From contig SMSO01000007.1 of NCBI GenBank assembly GCA_004764695.1, positions 2,053,270 to 2,117,269 on the forward strand: a DNA stretch of 64,000 nt, read 5' to 3'. Below the pieces are notes generated by a model that worked only from the letters and a program-made list of their open reading frames with translations, was not told where the DNA came from and searched no databases. Positions 40,600-49,858 of this stretch are shown here, in pieces. This DNA is from Schizochytrium sp. TIO01. Lineage: Eukaryota; Sar; Bigyra; Thraustochytrida; Thraustochytriidae. Both the position numbers and the translations under genes were made by a program. Position 1 is the first letter of the stretch. Each line of letters begins with the position of its first letter.

Positions 40600-43500
40600 G
40601 TCGTTCTCCCTTGCAAATGAATATAACGCTAATGAAATAAATTGGCAAATAATATGCGCGACCATTGATACAGAAAATGTCAACGCTATTTACTGATGTT
40701 GCCAAACTCCTTGTGAAATATAAATTTCGAAAGTGGACATACGGAATCTCGACTAACTTGCTGACATCACCAACCAGAGGGCTATATATAAAGACTCACC
40801 AGAATCCTTTGCACAATAAGTCCAACACTATTAGGAATGGTATATGGACTATCAGATACAAAGCCGAAACTCAAGAGCGAAAGTGGGCAATACAATCAAA
40901 GGAATATAAAGGCACAAACTTGAGTTGCTGGCTTTAAAAACAAGTTATTCTAGCCCCTGAACTTTGCGTAACACAGATGAGGTCTGTTTTAGTCTCCTGA
41001 TTATAATATGAGCAATTCCACCTGGGTGTTCACTCTGTAACCCTAAGTGTACTATGTCCTTTTATGCATTACAACCACCTTCCATTCTTAGTCAATCTGT
41101 CTGATCAGAACTTAGTACTCAGCACAACTGTTGAAGATAGCATTCCCTGTTTTATTATTGTTTTTGAGTTTCGCTCATGTTGTTGGTGATACTAATCTTA
41201 CTTGTTAAATGTTTGTGTATAATTTAAAACAAGATGGGTGCTTTATTTGCACATCGTGCTGAATGTTGCATTTTAAACACCTCAGAGTTGACTGACAAGA
41301 TAAAAGCAAAATGTTTGAAGGCATTTTGAAAATGCTATATTTGCAGGATTGCTGGAAAACGATTCTGGTCAGCTTGAGGGTGACTGTAAAGATGAAGGCA
41401 GGGGTCTTGATGAAGTCTTTTAAGAAGGTTGATTTGGAGAGTTAGTGAATTGCTGTCCTGGAAATCAATTCCAGGGCAGGCTGATTTATGTAGTAATTAT
41501 GGAGCTAAGGCATTCTTGAGCGGTGTTAGAGGTGCTTCGTTTATTCAACCTTTTTATCCATCGATTCAAGTTACACGATACTTGAATCTAGGTGATATAT
41601 AGTCAGTCACCCTTTTGGTTCTTGACTCTGGCAGATTCAGAATCTGGCTGTCTACTACTGATTTGTTTTAAGCCCTATGTTTGCGAGGATTTTAAAGAGG
41701 GACGCCAAGAACTCTAGCAATGTCTTGTCAGCTAGTCCCTTCGATTGGGGATCTCAGCAAGGATCTGACATCTAGAGCTCGCATTCTGATGACCTTTGGA
41801 TTTATTTGCGAGTGAGCACTCCGTTATATTTAATGAATATGGTATTTGCGATATGTGCTATGTTTTACCACATTGTCCCCATGCTTGTTGACTTGAAGAC
41901 TCGGATTTCCTTGTTTACTACACTTATCTACTTGAAAGGTGAACTATACATATAAAAAGCCTTTTGGGGAGTAGCTTCGCTTCTCGAAGGCGCAGCCTTG
42001 GCTAGCTACCTGATTTCATTAGCTGTACTTCAGGTTCGATTAAGTATAGGAGAAATACTCATGACTATTGCGAGAAGTAGGATTGATGGATCAAATCCGA
42101 GCATTTTTAAGGGCTTGAGAAATCTGCAGCTAGCCTATTTTAACAACACTGCTAAGTTTGCCTTAATGAAATCACTTGTGCCTACGTTTTGTGACACGAC
42201 TCGTGCCAAATCTCGTAGCGTTGGTTAAGAACGCTTTTAAGACCCAGATTTATGCTGAAATCATAACTGAAGGAATATTTCTAGATGTCCATCTTCATAA
42301 TTTAGATTGAATTGATATCATGCAACGATTGATTGTGTGTGCAATAGTCAATATAGTGACGTTTTTGCATCAAATAATGCTAAACTTTTCTACAAATGAC
42401 AAGTGGAACTTATTCAGATTCGGTGGAAAGTTTGCCAACCTTACTCTGTGGTATGTTCCTTCTCACTGCAATCTAAGCAGCTTCATGAGTAGTGATGAAG
42501 AAGCCACATTGAATTCCGACAAGGCTTCAGTATACGTGCAACTTGCAATTCTACTGCATGACTGAGGTAATAAGGTTCAGTAACAACAAAGACTCATCGG
42601 TTACAGGAGCTGTTATGATAGGGTGGACAGTTATTATGAGACCCTCAGAATAGTCGACTAAGGATCCAGTGATCCCTTCAGTACAATCTTTAAACTTTAC
42701 ACCCTGTGAGTGCAAGCAACCTATAACAATGCTAACAAAATTGTATGCTTCAGCTTTGACTATAATTCTTTACCAGGGAATGGGTTCTACGCTAGATTCT
42801 TTAACTCCTATAAACGGCATTGGTATTGCTACCAAAGAAATCCAACAAATGACAAACATCTACGTCAATATATACTATTCAGACTTTAAATCTCAAGACT
42901 ATGACTTAGGTGGTTCGCAATTTGTTGTTTAGCATTGGTTTGAGAAATGTTTCTTATACCTCCAATGAGATCACCTGTTCATTCTTGGAGGCATGAAGTT
43001 TGCCTATGAATGAACAACTTGAATCTCGCTTGCAAATCTACAAATTTGCAATCTTTGATATTGTCAGCTATTATGTTAGAAAAACACTTTTCGCCGCGAC
43101 ACAAACTCAGCTTTTGAAACTGTGAGACATTGTTGGAGTTTTGAGTGATGAGAGGTTATTGGGAGTTTGATAGCTTAGTAAAAGATGGAGCGTATTCAGT
43201 AAAAAGTTAATCGGAGATTGTCTAAGATATGCTTTAGGAGTTAAACTCGTTGCCGATCTTCGTTCAATATTTGCGACTTTCCAAAGGTCTGCCACAAAAT
43301 CTGCAAACTCCAAAGAGACTGTTGAAGTTACAGATGATAAAACGAATTTTAGGAATTGTATGAGTATTGAATCACACAAAATAATTGGAAGACGACCATT
43401 GTAAAGACTTTAAGATTGATTTTAAAGGAGTGTGTAGTACATTCTAAACAGAATTAATAAGGGGAGATCAGAAACTGGAATGCAGAATGTAGTTTCTGAA

Positions 43501-43896
43501 TACAAATCCGTCAAAGACGTTGCAGATAGTGTCTTGCGCGTGTGATGAGGTATAAAAATGGTCGAATGCTCTTCCGAAAGCTGCTGAAAAGATGATTCTG
43601 CTTGGGAGATATCAAAACACGCTCAAGTGAAGCATTTTTAAATGTATCGATGATACTAAGACAGACTGTGACAATGTTCTTGAATTTGTGCGTAAGTTGC
43701 AGTGATATATATATATAAATAACATTTTCCGAGTGACTTTTTGTAATTCGACCTATCAAAATAGATTTATACTCTACTATTCATGCAAGTTGATTGTATA
43801 CACTTGTGACATATTGAGTTTACTTCGAAGGTTGTTAATCTATATGAGCAAGTGGATCGAAATTTGTCAAATGCGTCGACAATGTGGTACAGAAAG
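40600..43896. other. AT-rich region with decayed coding-like fragments
   Basis: Short plus-strand frames at 40665-40937, 41998-42228, 42320-42565 and 42669-42932 are not low-complexity and may be relics of a mobile element. The third carries a motif (LWYVPSHCNL followed by DEEA) reminiscent of the C-terminal RNase H motif of non-LTR retroelements, but the match is short. No intact gene is present. The copia target site follows directly. Confidence 0.35.
42320..42565 (+). pseudogene. Possible non-LTR retroelement RNase H remnant
   Basis: An 81-codon frame contains LTLWYVPSHCNL, seven residues later DEEA and then KAS. Non-LTR retrotransposon RNase H domains end with a hydrophobic strand followed by W-V-P-x-H-x-G-I and N-E-x-A-D, so the order and spacing agree loosely. 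The expected upstream catalytic D and E residues are not found in order. A chance match is quite possible. Confidence 0.2.
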
Positions 43897-43901
43897 ATTA
43901 G
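43897..43901 (+). other. Target site duplication, left copy (ATTAG)
   Basis: The five bases immediately before the left LTR equal the five after the right LTR at 49854-49858, the hallmark of integrase-mediated insertion. Confidence 0.9.
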
Positions 43902-44315
43902 TGCTGAGATCTCCAATCGAAGGAACTAGTGGACAAGACATTGCTAGAGTTCTTGGTGTCCCTTTGTAAAACCCATTAGAAAGAAGGTTTACATTAGAAC
44001 AAGAAGAAGCAGCCAGATTTATGTGGCTGCTGAAGCCAAGAACTAGAAGTGTGAATACACATCACCGACACCCAAGCTTGGTTAGCTTGGATCGATGGTG
44101 GAGAAGGTTGGATAACCTAACCCCATCGATTATCTCTAACCACATTCAAGAATGTCTTAATCTCCCTAATTACTACATGAATCCATCTGTCCTGGAATTC
44201 ATTCCTCAGGACAGCAGTTCGCTAACTCTTAAATCAACCTTCTTATAGCCTTCATCAAGCCTTCTACCTTCATCTTTACGGTCAACCTCACGCTAATCAG
44301 TATCACCTTTCAGTA
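43902..44315 (+). repeat. Left (5') LTR, 414 bp
   Basis: It starts TGCTGAGATC and ends CACCTTTCAGTA, and is identical to 49440-49853. Ends are TG...TA instead of the usual TG...CA; the target duplication and PBS position fix the right end. It contains the same short open frames as the right LTR, including the tail of pol, which has no meaning here. The U3 promoter and polyadenylation signals must lie within but cannot be placed with confidence. Confidence 0.95.
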
Positions 44316-44330
44316 GGTTATGGGCCCAAG
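44316..44330 (+). other. Primer binding site, initiator tRNA-Met anticodon region
   Basis: GGTTATGGGCCCAAG begins on the base after the LTR. GGTTATGGGCCC is complementary to the anticodon stem-loop of eukaryotic initiator tRNA-Met (GGGCCCAUAACC, containing the CAU anticodon). It is not complementary to the tRNA 3' end. Drosophila copia and some yeast elements are known to use such a cleaved half-tRNA as primer. Confidence 0.85.
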
Positions 44331-44351
44331 ATTACTTCGAGACTAACCAAG

Positions 44352-45434
44352 ATGAACCAAGAAAATGATCTCTCCAACTCCAAGAACGATCGTACTGATC
44401 AGGCCCAAGCCATGTCGGCCTCAACCAGTAGCTCCACGTCCTCGTCGATCTCGTCTTCCTAGACATCCAACAACCCGAATCAGTTTCAAACTGGGCCTGG
44501 AGGCTCCTCGAACTCGACGAGAATGGAGAGTCTTCTCACCCGACTGGAACATCAAGGGGCAGACTCTCGTAGCCCGCTTGCCCAAGCGGAGCTCAAGTCT
44601 GCCGACGCGACAGAATCAACCCAAGAGAACTCCCAACCGGGAACTGGCACCGGCACAGCTCCTAGTGCACTACATGCACCTGAAAGTTCCAGAAGCCAGG
44701 AACCCCTACAGTCCAACCCAGACCGTACTGGACAACCGACCGATAGAAAGATGGAAAGCATGTCTCCAGCTGTGCTATCACAACGTTATGGGATATCACT
44801 CAGGCTGTTAATCACGATGGGTGGACCCAAACACTTGTCCCTGCAACTGGTGACCCATGGCAGCAACACGGACAATATCTACCAACACTCGTCTGTTCCT
44901 ACCATAGACCTAACTGAACTCGGAGGGAACCGTGGGAACCCAAACAATTCAGGGCACACCCCTTATCTCAGGTCTCAGTTGGACACCCGACCTCCTGGAA
45001 AACTCCCCGATGACCTTTTCCGGCATGCCAAGTATAAACTTCCCGTCATGTCATCTGACATGACGGGAACCTGGGATCAGTATAGAGTCAAACTCTTCAA
45101 TTTTATCGGAACCTATGGTCTCACACCCGAGAACATAGCCAACGCGCCCACACCGGAAATCTGGTTTGACCGAGATCAAAAGCTGTACCAGATCCTGACT
45201 CAGGCAGCTGAAAATGCTCAAGATAAACTATATGTTATCACCGCCCCAAACCTACACAAGTCTGGTACCCAGGCGTGGTATCGTCTCAACGAACTGTTTG
45301 CAGAATCTAGTGTACGAGGTAAAGTACAGATACTCCAACGACTACAAACGGTACTTCAGTCTCCACTTGTCCCTGCAGCTGGTGAGAGTTTTTTGAAGTA
45401 TGTAATGGATACTTCTATCAAATCATCAACCTAG
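44352..45434 (+). pseudogene. copia gag, interrupted
   Basis: An ATG at 44352 opens a serine-rich leader that meets a TAG at 44460-44462 after 36 codons. The same frame then runs open to a TAG at 45432-45434. The middle (about 45,030-45,420) looks like the copia capsid domain: a W-x-x-Y motif after LPVMSSDMTGT, and a KSGTQAWYRLNELF-like helix near 45,260-45,300. The CCHC zinc knuckle that normally follows capsid is not visible, and only some 75 codons separate this part from the protease motif. This suggests a deletion at the gag C-terminus. Confidence 0.8.
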
Positions 45435-45760
45435 GCGAACAACAAGCACATCCTCTATCACACAAACGTTCAAAACGCAACAAACGCAAATCTGCGACTC
45501 CTCAAACACACTCGCGTTTGGATCCGAACTTGGCTTATCTCAGTCACGTCACACATCCTTCGACAGGTCCAACTTCCTTTATGGCCCTGTCACAGTCTAT
45601 TCCGCCTGATGTCATTCTCTTAGACAGCGGCTGCTCCAAAACAATGACCGGTGATCGCAACTTATTCCAATCCTTGGAACAACTTCCTGCACCTCGACGG
45701 ATCACGGTTGCAAACGGTGAAACCATGGAAATCACCCAAGTAGGACAAAATTCAAGTTAA
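45435..45760 (+). pseudogene. copia aspartic protease region
   Basis: The frame is shifted relative to gag. A basic stretch (HKRSKRNKRKS) precedes VILLDSGCSKTMTGDRNLF, the conserved protease motif whose D-S-G is the catalytic triad of retroviral-type aspartic proteases, encoded near 45,630. The frame ends at TAA 45758-45760 and sense resumes in another frame. Protease would release gag and pol products from the polyprotein inside the particle. Confidence 0.8.
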
Positions 45761-46891
45761 AATGAAAACCACAAAAGGGAAAACCATCACTGTAACCATT
45801 GATGCAGACTAGGTTCCCTCTCCAGCACCCACTCTCGTTGCAGTTCGCGACCTCACGGATCGCAACTTTGTGGTCTCATTGGGACCCCAACGATGGGAGC
45901 TCTCTACTCCAAGGGGAGATACCGTCATTCTCGGCGACTATCATGGTTCACCATGCATACGTCAAGAGTGACTAGCTCCTTCTCATGCATTGTTGGCCGT
46001 CTCCTCTAATCGTCAGAGAGATTGGCTTGCCGCTCACCTGCGCTTAGGCCATGCCAACACCACCCGTATGGCTCGTGCTCTCCATGTCTCTCCGTCCAAA
46101 ATACAGTTTTCGTGTCCGACCTGTGCTTTAGCCAACATCAAAACCAGACCTATCCCTCAAGGCCCTCACGAGTCCAGGGCAACCGCATCTCGACAGGCTG
46201 CCACATTAGACGGAGTTGGCCCGTTTCAATCATCATTCATACATGGCTACAAGCATGCCCTAGTGATCCGGGATCTGGTTTCTGGCATCGCACAATGCTA
46301 TGGATTAAAATCTCTCACTCAAGTCACGACTGCTCTTCACCAATGGAGGGCAGACTGGCATGTTTTTTTGAAACCAGACGGGCACGACTTTATGTTGATG
46401 GAGCTTCCTATTTTGTCGGTGGCACACAGTCAAGCAAACTCGCACACAATGGGGATGGAGTCTTTCAATTAGTCCCAGCGGGGTTCATGCTCTTCACCCA
46501 GCTGAATCCTTGAATGGGGTTCTCCTTCGGATGGCTAGAGCCATGCTTATGGCGGCTGAACTTCCCTCTCGCTGTTGGTATTTCGCGTATGAATACGCTT
46601 GTTACATTCGTAACAGACATCCATCCCAACGCTCCACACGATCTCCCTTTGAGATTCACTATGGTCGTTCGCCGTCTCTAGGCAACCTACATATTTTTTA
46701 GTTGTGACGTCGTGTTTGAAGATCAAGCTCCACCAAACAAGCTCGCTCCACGCGGTTTAAGTGGCAAGTTCCTGGGTGTGGCACGACATCACAAGCACTC
46801 TACATATGTCATCCTGAACAACCGCACCACACATCTCATCATTACACGGGATGTACGGTTCTTCGAGAATCCATTGTTAACAGGGTCATGA
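45761..46891 (+). pseudogene. copia integrase region, multiply interrupted
   Basis: The region starts in a third frame with stops at 45810-45812 (TAG) and 45969-45971 (TGA). The zinc-binding GAG-pre-integrase motif is clear: AAHLRLGHANTTRMAR followed by CPTCALANIKTRP (H-x3-H ... C-x2-C), near 46,030-46,150. A central GPFQSSFIHGYKHALVIRD part resembles the catalytic core. The frame closes at 46470-46472. Sense moves to another frame at 46510-46701 (MARAMLMAAELPSRCWYFAY, then TRSPFEIHYGRSP) and to a third ending at TGA 46889-46891 (KLAPRGLSGKFLGV, TRDVRFFE). The segment around the catalytic glutamate (usual N-G-x-x-E-R) reads NGVLLRMARAML, so that residue appears to be lost. The enzyme cannot be functional. 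Confidence 0.8.
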
Positions 46892-47616
46892 ACTCCTCCC
46901 CACGGTCCCGCTACCATCAAAACACCGTGGAACGAGGAGGTCCTAAACCAATGGGGGAGCATCTACGCTCCGACTCGAGAAAAGACTCTTCTCTTCGGTT
47001 CAAATCCGTCTACTTTCCTGAGACGTGTGACCTTAACTGGTCGAACTCCTCTTCCTTGTCCTCAATGACCGCTTCCAGCTCAGGTCCAAGTGACCCACTG
47101 GTAGCCTCCTCTTCCAATTTAGGATCTGCGTCCAGCTCTAACAGGCTGTGTGACAACGATGCCCTCTCCGTGGATTCACCCAGTCGCATACTGTCGACAT
47201 CTCGAACTGATCACTCGAGCAGGGTTAGAAATCTACAGGACTTGATACAACCTGATTTCGAGCATGACCTGTCCCAATTTCAAAGACAGGCAAACGCTGG
47301 TCAGGGTGAGCACCGTCAGGATGGGATAGCGTCCCGTGACCTATCGGAGACTCACGATAATTTATCTTTGCCAGAACTCTCCCAAAGGAGTGAGACTTTT
47401 CCGGCGAATATGAGCTCATCACATACTAGTTCTGATGTAGCTGATCCAATCAACATTGAATCCGACATAAACCGTATGTCTATTCCTCCGCATAATACTG
47501 CGGAGTCTGAATCAAACTCTCCACCTTGGTTGAATCCCGATGAGGATCCCAAGGAGCCCGTACCCAATACAGAGGTACGGACCAGGAGTGGACGAATTTC
47601 CCGCCGCACTCAGTGA
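46888..47616 (+). pseudogene. copia integrase-RT linker
   Basis: An open frame of 242 codons is rich in S, D, N and P, ends in RTRSGRISRRTQ and stops just before the RT part, in a different frame from it. Ty1/copia elements have such a poorly conserved, disordered linker with an R-S-G-R-like motif between integrase and reverse transcriptase. No enzyme domain is expected here. Confidence 0.6.
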
Positions 47617-47863
47617 ATGAGTGCGGACGCGGCTGCCCTGGGGAGACCAATACCTATCGCTACCCCTCTCATGTTTTACATGCATCTTCTTTTGACCATT
47701 CCCCGTCCTTTGTCCCGGGGGAGCAGGTATCACAAGCCTATGATGGGACAAAAGCACTACAGAAACGGACAAGTTATGATCACTGTAACAGTCATTCTGC
47801 AATACACGAAATGTATAGCCCATCAAAGAAGAAGAAGTCTCAATCCACAATGGTTGGAATTGA

Positions 47864-49507
47864 CCCAAAAGTAAAACACGACCAACAATCAAAACCCATT
47901 GTAACGCCTCGAAACTTCAGCGAATATCTTCGTTTACCACACCAGGAACGACTGAGGCGATAAGAAAAGAGTGGTCTAATCTTGAGAGGAGTGGGACCTT
48001 CCTCATTGTACCCAAACAGGAGGCAAAAGGCACTATCATCAATGCCGCATGGATTTTCACATACAAAACACTTCAGCAAACCGCCAAGGCCAGGCTAGTT
48101 GCTCAAGGGACTAATGAACCCCTAACATCTCCGTGGGATGTCTTCGCCCCAACCACGGACAGATTATCGCTGAGAACAGCCATTATTGTTGCTCTCACTA
48201 AGAACTGGTCATTCGCGATATTGGATGTATCGGCTGCATTCTTACAAGCAGAAATCGATCATGAAAAGGAACCCATCTACATCCGACCACCGAGAGGCGT
48301 ACAAGTACCAGAAGGATGCATCTTCAAACTTGCTAGATCCCTCTATGGACTGAGAACAAGTCCTCGAAGGTGGGCTGAACACCTAGCCCAAACCCTAGAA
48401 GGTTGTGGACTTCGGAAAAGCAAGTTCGACCCAAGTTGCTTTATCGGACCCGAAGCCATTGTCATCAGTCATGTGGACGACCTATTAATCACAGAAACCC
48501 CGAATTCAGTGAAGAGAACAATCAACACTCTAAAAGCAAAGTATGACGTCAAGTGTGAGATAAACCCAGCCACTGCCACCTACTTAGGTAACAAACATGA
48601 GTTCAACCTGGATGCAAAAACATGCAAGATTTCCCAGGCAGTCCATATAGAAAAGACCTTAAAGGATCACGGGATGGACAAAGCTAACTCATGTAAAACA
48701 CCAATGGAGGCTAAGTGCTATCTTCCTGACCATGATAAAGATGAACAACACCCAGACTACCGAACCATTGTGGGAAAGCTCATGTACCTCAGCTGCACAC
48801 GAATTGACCTTGGATACCCACTTCACCAACTATCTAGACACGGACACAAGAATGGACCAGTACACATGGACGCATGTAAGAGGACCCTCAGATATCTTAG
48901 AGGAACCACAAATGATGGTCTTGTGCTAAAAGGACAGAACTCAGTGAAGGATATCAAGATTAATGTATTTGCTGATGCAAGCTTTGGTCAAATCAACGAC
49001 CCACACATGAAATCGGTAAGTGGATACGTAGTAAGGCTCAATGATAGTGCTGTGTTATGGAAATCAACCAAACAGACTATCACAGCTCAAAGCACCTTTG
49101 AAGCAGAACTCATTAACATCTACGAAGCTAGTCGGGCTGCGGAAGGTGTCCGACATTTACTAGAAGAATTCGGGATCAACATCAGTTGCATTAATATTTT
49201 CACCGACTCTCAAGCAGTAGTAAATGTAGTGGAGAGGGGCTGTTGGCAATCACGAAACAAGCACCTGTCGTTGAAGTACCTTGATCTGTCAATCAAGCTG
49301 AACGCAGGTGACATTCGAATCACACATATCCCCGGCACACTGAACCCTTCCGATTGTCTCACCAAGTCACTGCCTCGCATCGATCATGTACGACATAGTC
49401 ACACACTACTGAATGCACAGACTGTGGACTTGAGGGGAGTGCTGAGATCTCCAATCGAAGGAACTAGTGGACAAGACATTGCTAGAGTTCTTGGTGTCCC
49501 TTTGTAA
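47864..49507 (+). CDS. copia reverse transcriptase-RNase H, open frame
   Basis: The frame is open from the codon after a TGA (47861-47863) to TAA 49505-49507, 547 codons. RT signatures in order: IINAAWIFTYKT and KARLVAQGT (fingers), LDVSAAFLQAEID with catalytic Asp at 48224, IYIRPPRGVQVPEG, LYGLRTSPRRW, and SHVDDLLITE (the polymerase x-V-D-D box, Asps at 48476 and 48479). RNase H follows: FADAS (48971-48985), FEAEL, IFTDSQAV (Asp at 49205) and NPSDCLTKSL (Asp at 49352), giving the D-E-D-D set. All catalytic residues are present, so this half could be active if translated, although it has no obvious start of its own. The last 22 codons lie inside the right LTR. It copies element RNA into DNA in the particle. 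Confidence 0.9.
   Translation, partial: PKSKTRPTIKTHCNASKLQRISSFTTPGTTEAIRKEWSNLERSGTFLIVPKQEAKGTIINAAWIFTYKTLQQTAKARLVAQGTNEPLTSPWDVFAPTTDRLSLRTAIIVALTKNWSFAILDVSAAFLQAEIDHEKEPIYIRPPRGVQVPEGCIFKLARSLYGLRTSPRRWAEHLAQTLEGCGLRKSKFDPSCFIGPEAIVISHVDDLLITETPNSVKRTINTLKAKYDVKCEINPATATYLGNKHEFNLDAKTCKISQAVHIEKTLKDHGMDKANSCKTPMEAKCYLPDHDKDEQHPDYRTIVGKLMYLSCTRIDLGYPLHQLSRHGHKNGPVHMDACKRTLRYLRGTTNDGLVLKGQNSVKDIKINVFADASFGQINDPHMKSVSGYVVRLNDSAVLWKSTKQTITAQSTFEAELINIYEASRAAEGVRHLLEEFGINISCINIFTDSQAVVNVVERGCWQSRNKHLSLKYLDLSIKLNAGDIRITHIPGTLNPSDCLTKSLPRIDHVRHSHTLLNAQTVDLRGVLRSPIEGTSGQDIARVLGVPL
49430..49439 (+). other. Polypurine tract
   Basis: TTGAGGGGAG directly precedes the TG of the right LTR. It is the RNase H-resistant primer for plus-strand synthesis in LTR elements. 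Confidence 0.85.
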
Positions 49508-49853
49508 AACCCATTAGAAAGAAGGTTTACATTAGAACAAGAAGAAGCAGCCAGATTTATGTGGCTGCTGAAGCCAAGAACTAGAAGTGTGAATACACAT
49601 CACCGACACCCAAGCTTGGTTAGCTTGGATCGATGGTGGAGAAGGTTGGATAACCTAACCCCATCGATTATCTCTAACCACATTCAAGAATGTCTTAATC
49701 TCCCTAATTACTACATGAATCCATCTGTCCTGGAATTCATTCCTCAGGACAGCAGTTCGCTAACTCTTAAATCAACCTTCTTATAGCCTTCATCAAGCCT
49801 TCTACCTTCATCTTTACGGTCAACCTCACGCTAATCAGTATCACCTTTCAGTA
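49440..49853 (+). repeat. Right (3') LTR, 414 bp
   Basis: Identical to the left LTR by eye. It contains the last 22 codons of pol and the stop TAA at 49505-49507. It is followed by the ATTAG target copy. Confidence 0.95.
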
Positions 49854-49858
49854 ATTAG
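49854..49858 (+). other. Target site duplication, right copy (ATTAG)
   Basis: Matches 43897-43901. Confidence 0.9.

Larger units (their letters stand above)
25800..40600. other. AT-rich gene desert, central part
   Basis: There are no credible genes. About 25.8-26.8 kb and 28.9-29.15 kb are patches with more balanced base composition and short broken frames, possibly decayed coding or mobile sequence, but no domain can be named. An 81-codon ATG frame on the minus strand (30211-30456) is not low-complexity and is unidentified. A 28-base A run is at 33539-33566 and a 52-bp tandem duplication at 34721-34824. Confidence 0.55.
43902..49853 (+). mobile_element. Ty1/copia-type LTR retrotransposon, full length, coding region broken
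   Basis: The element is 5,952 bp with 414-bp LTRs at both ends, a PBS abutting the left LTR, a PPT abutting the right LTR and an ATTAG target duplication. Domain order is gag, protease, integrase, reverse transcriptase, RNase H; integrase before RT is diagnostic of the Ty1/copia (Pseudoviridae-like) superfamily. The two LTRs are identical by eye over all 414 bases, so insertion is recent on the genomic time scale. Gag through integrase carries several stops and frame changes and apparently missing segments, so this copy cannot make a full polyprotein. The RT-RNase H part remains open. It was probably mobilised by proteins from an intact relative elsewhere. It sits in the AT-rich gene-free block, so no host gene is visibly interrupted. 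Confidence 0.95.

Noticed and set aside
44021-44248. Open frame of 75 codons found identically at 44021-44248 and 49559-49786
   Set aside because: It lies inside the LTRs and is duplicated only because they are identical; it begins at an internal codon of no known LTR protein.
45380-45520. Programmed ribosomal frameshift between gag and protease
   Set aside because: The frame change is accompanied by a stop, an apparent deletion and many other lesions, so damage is the simpler explanation.
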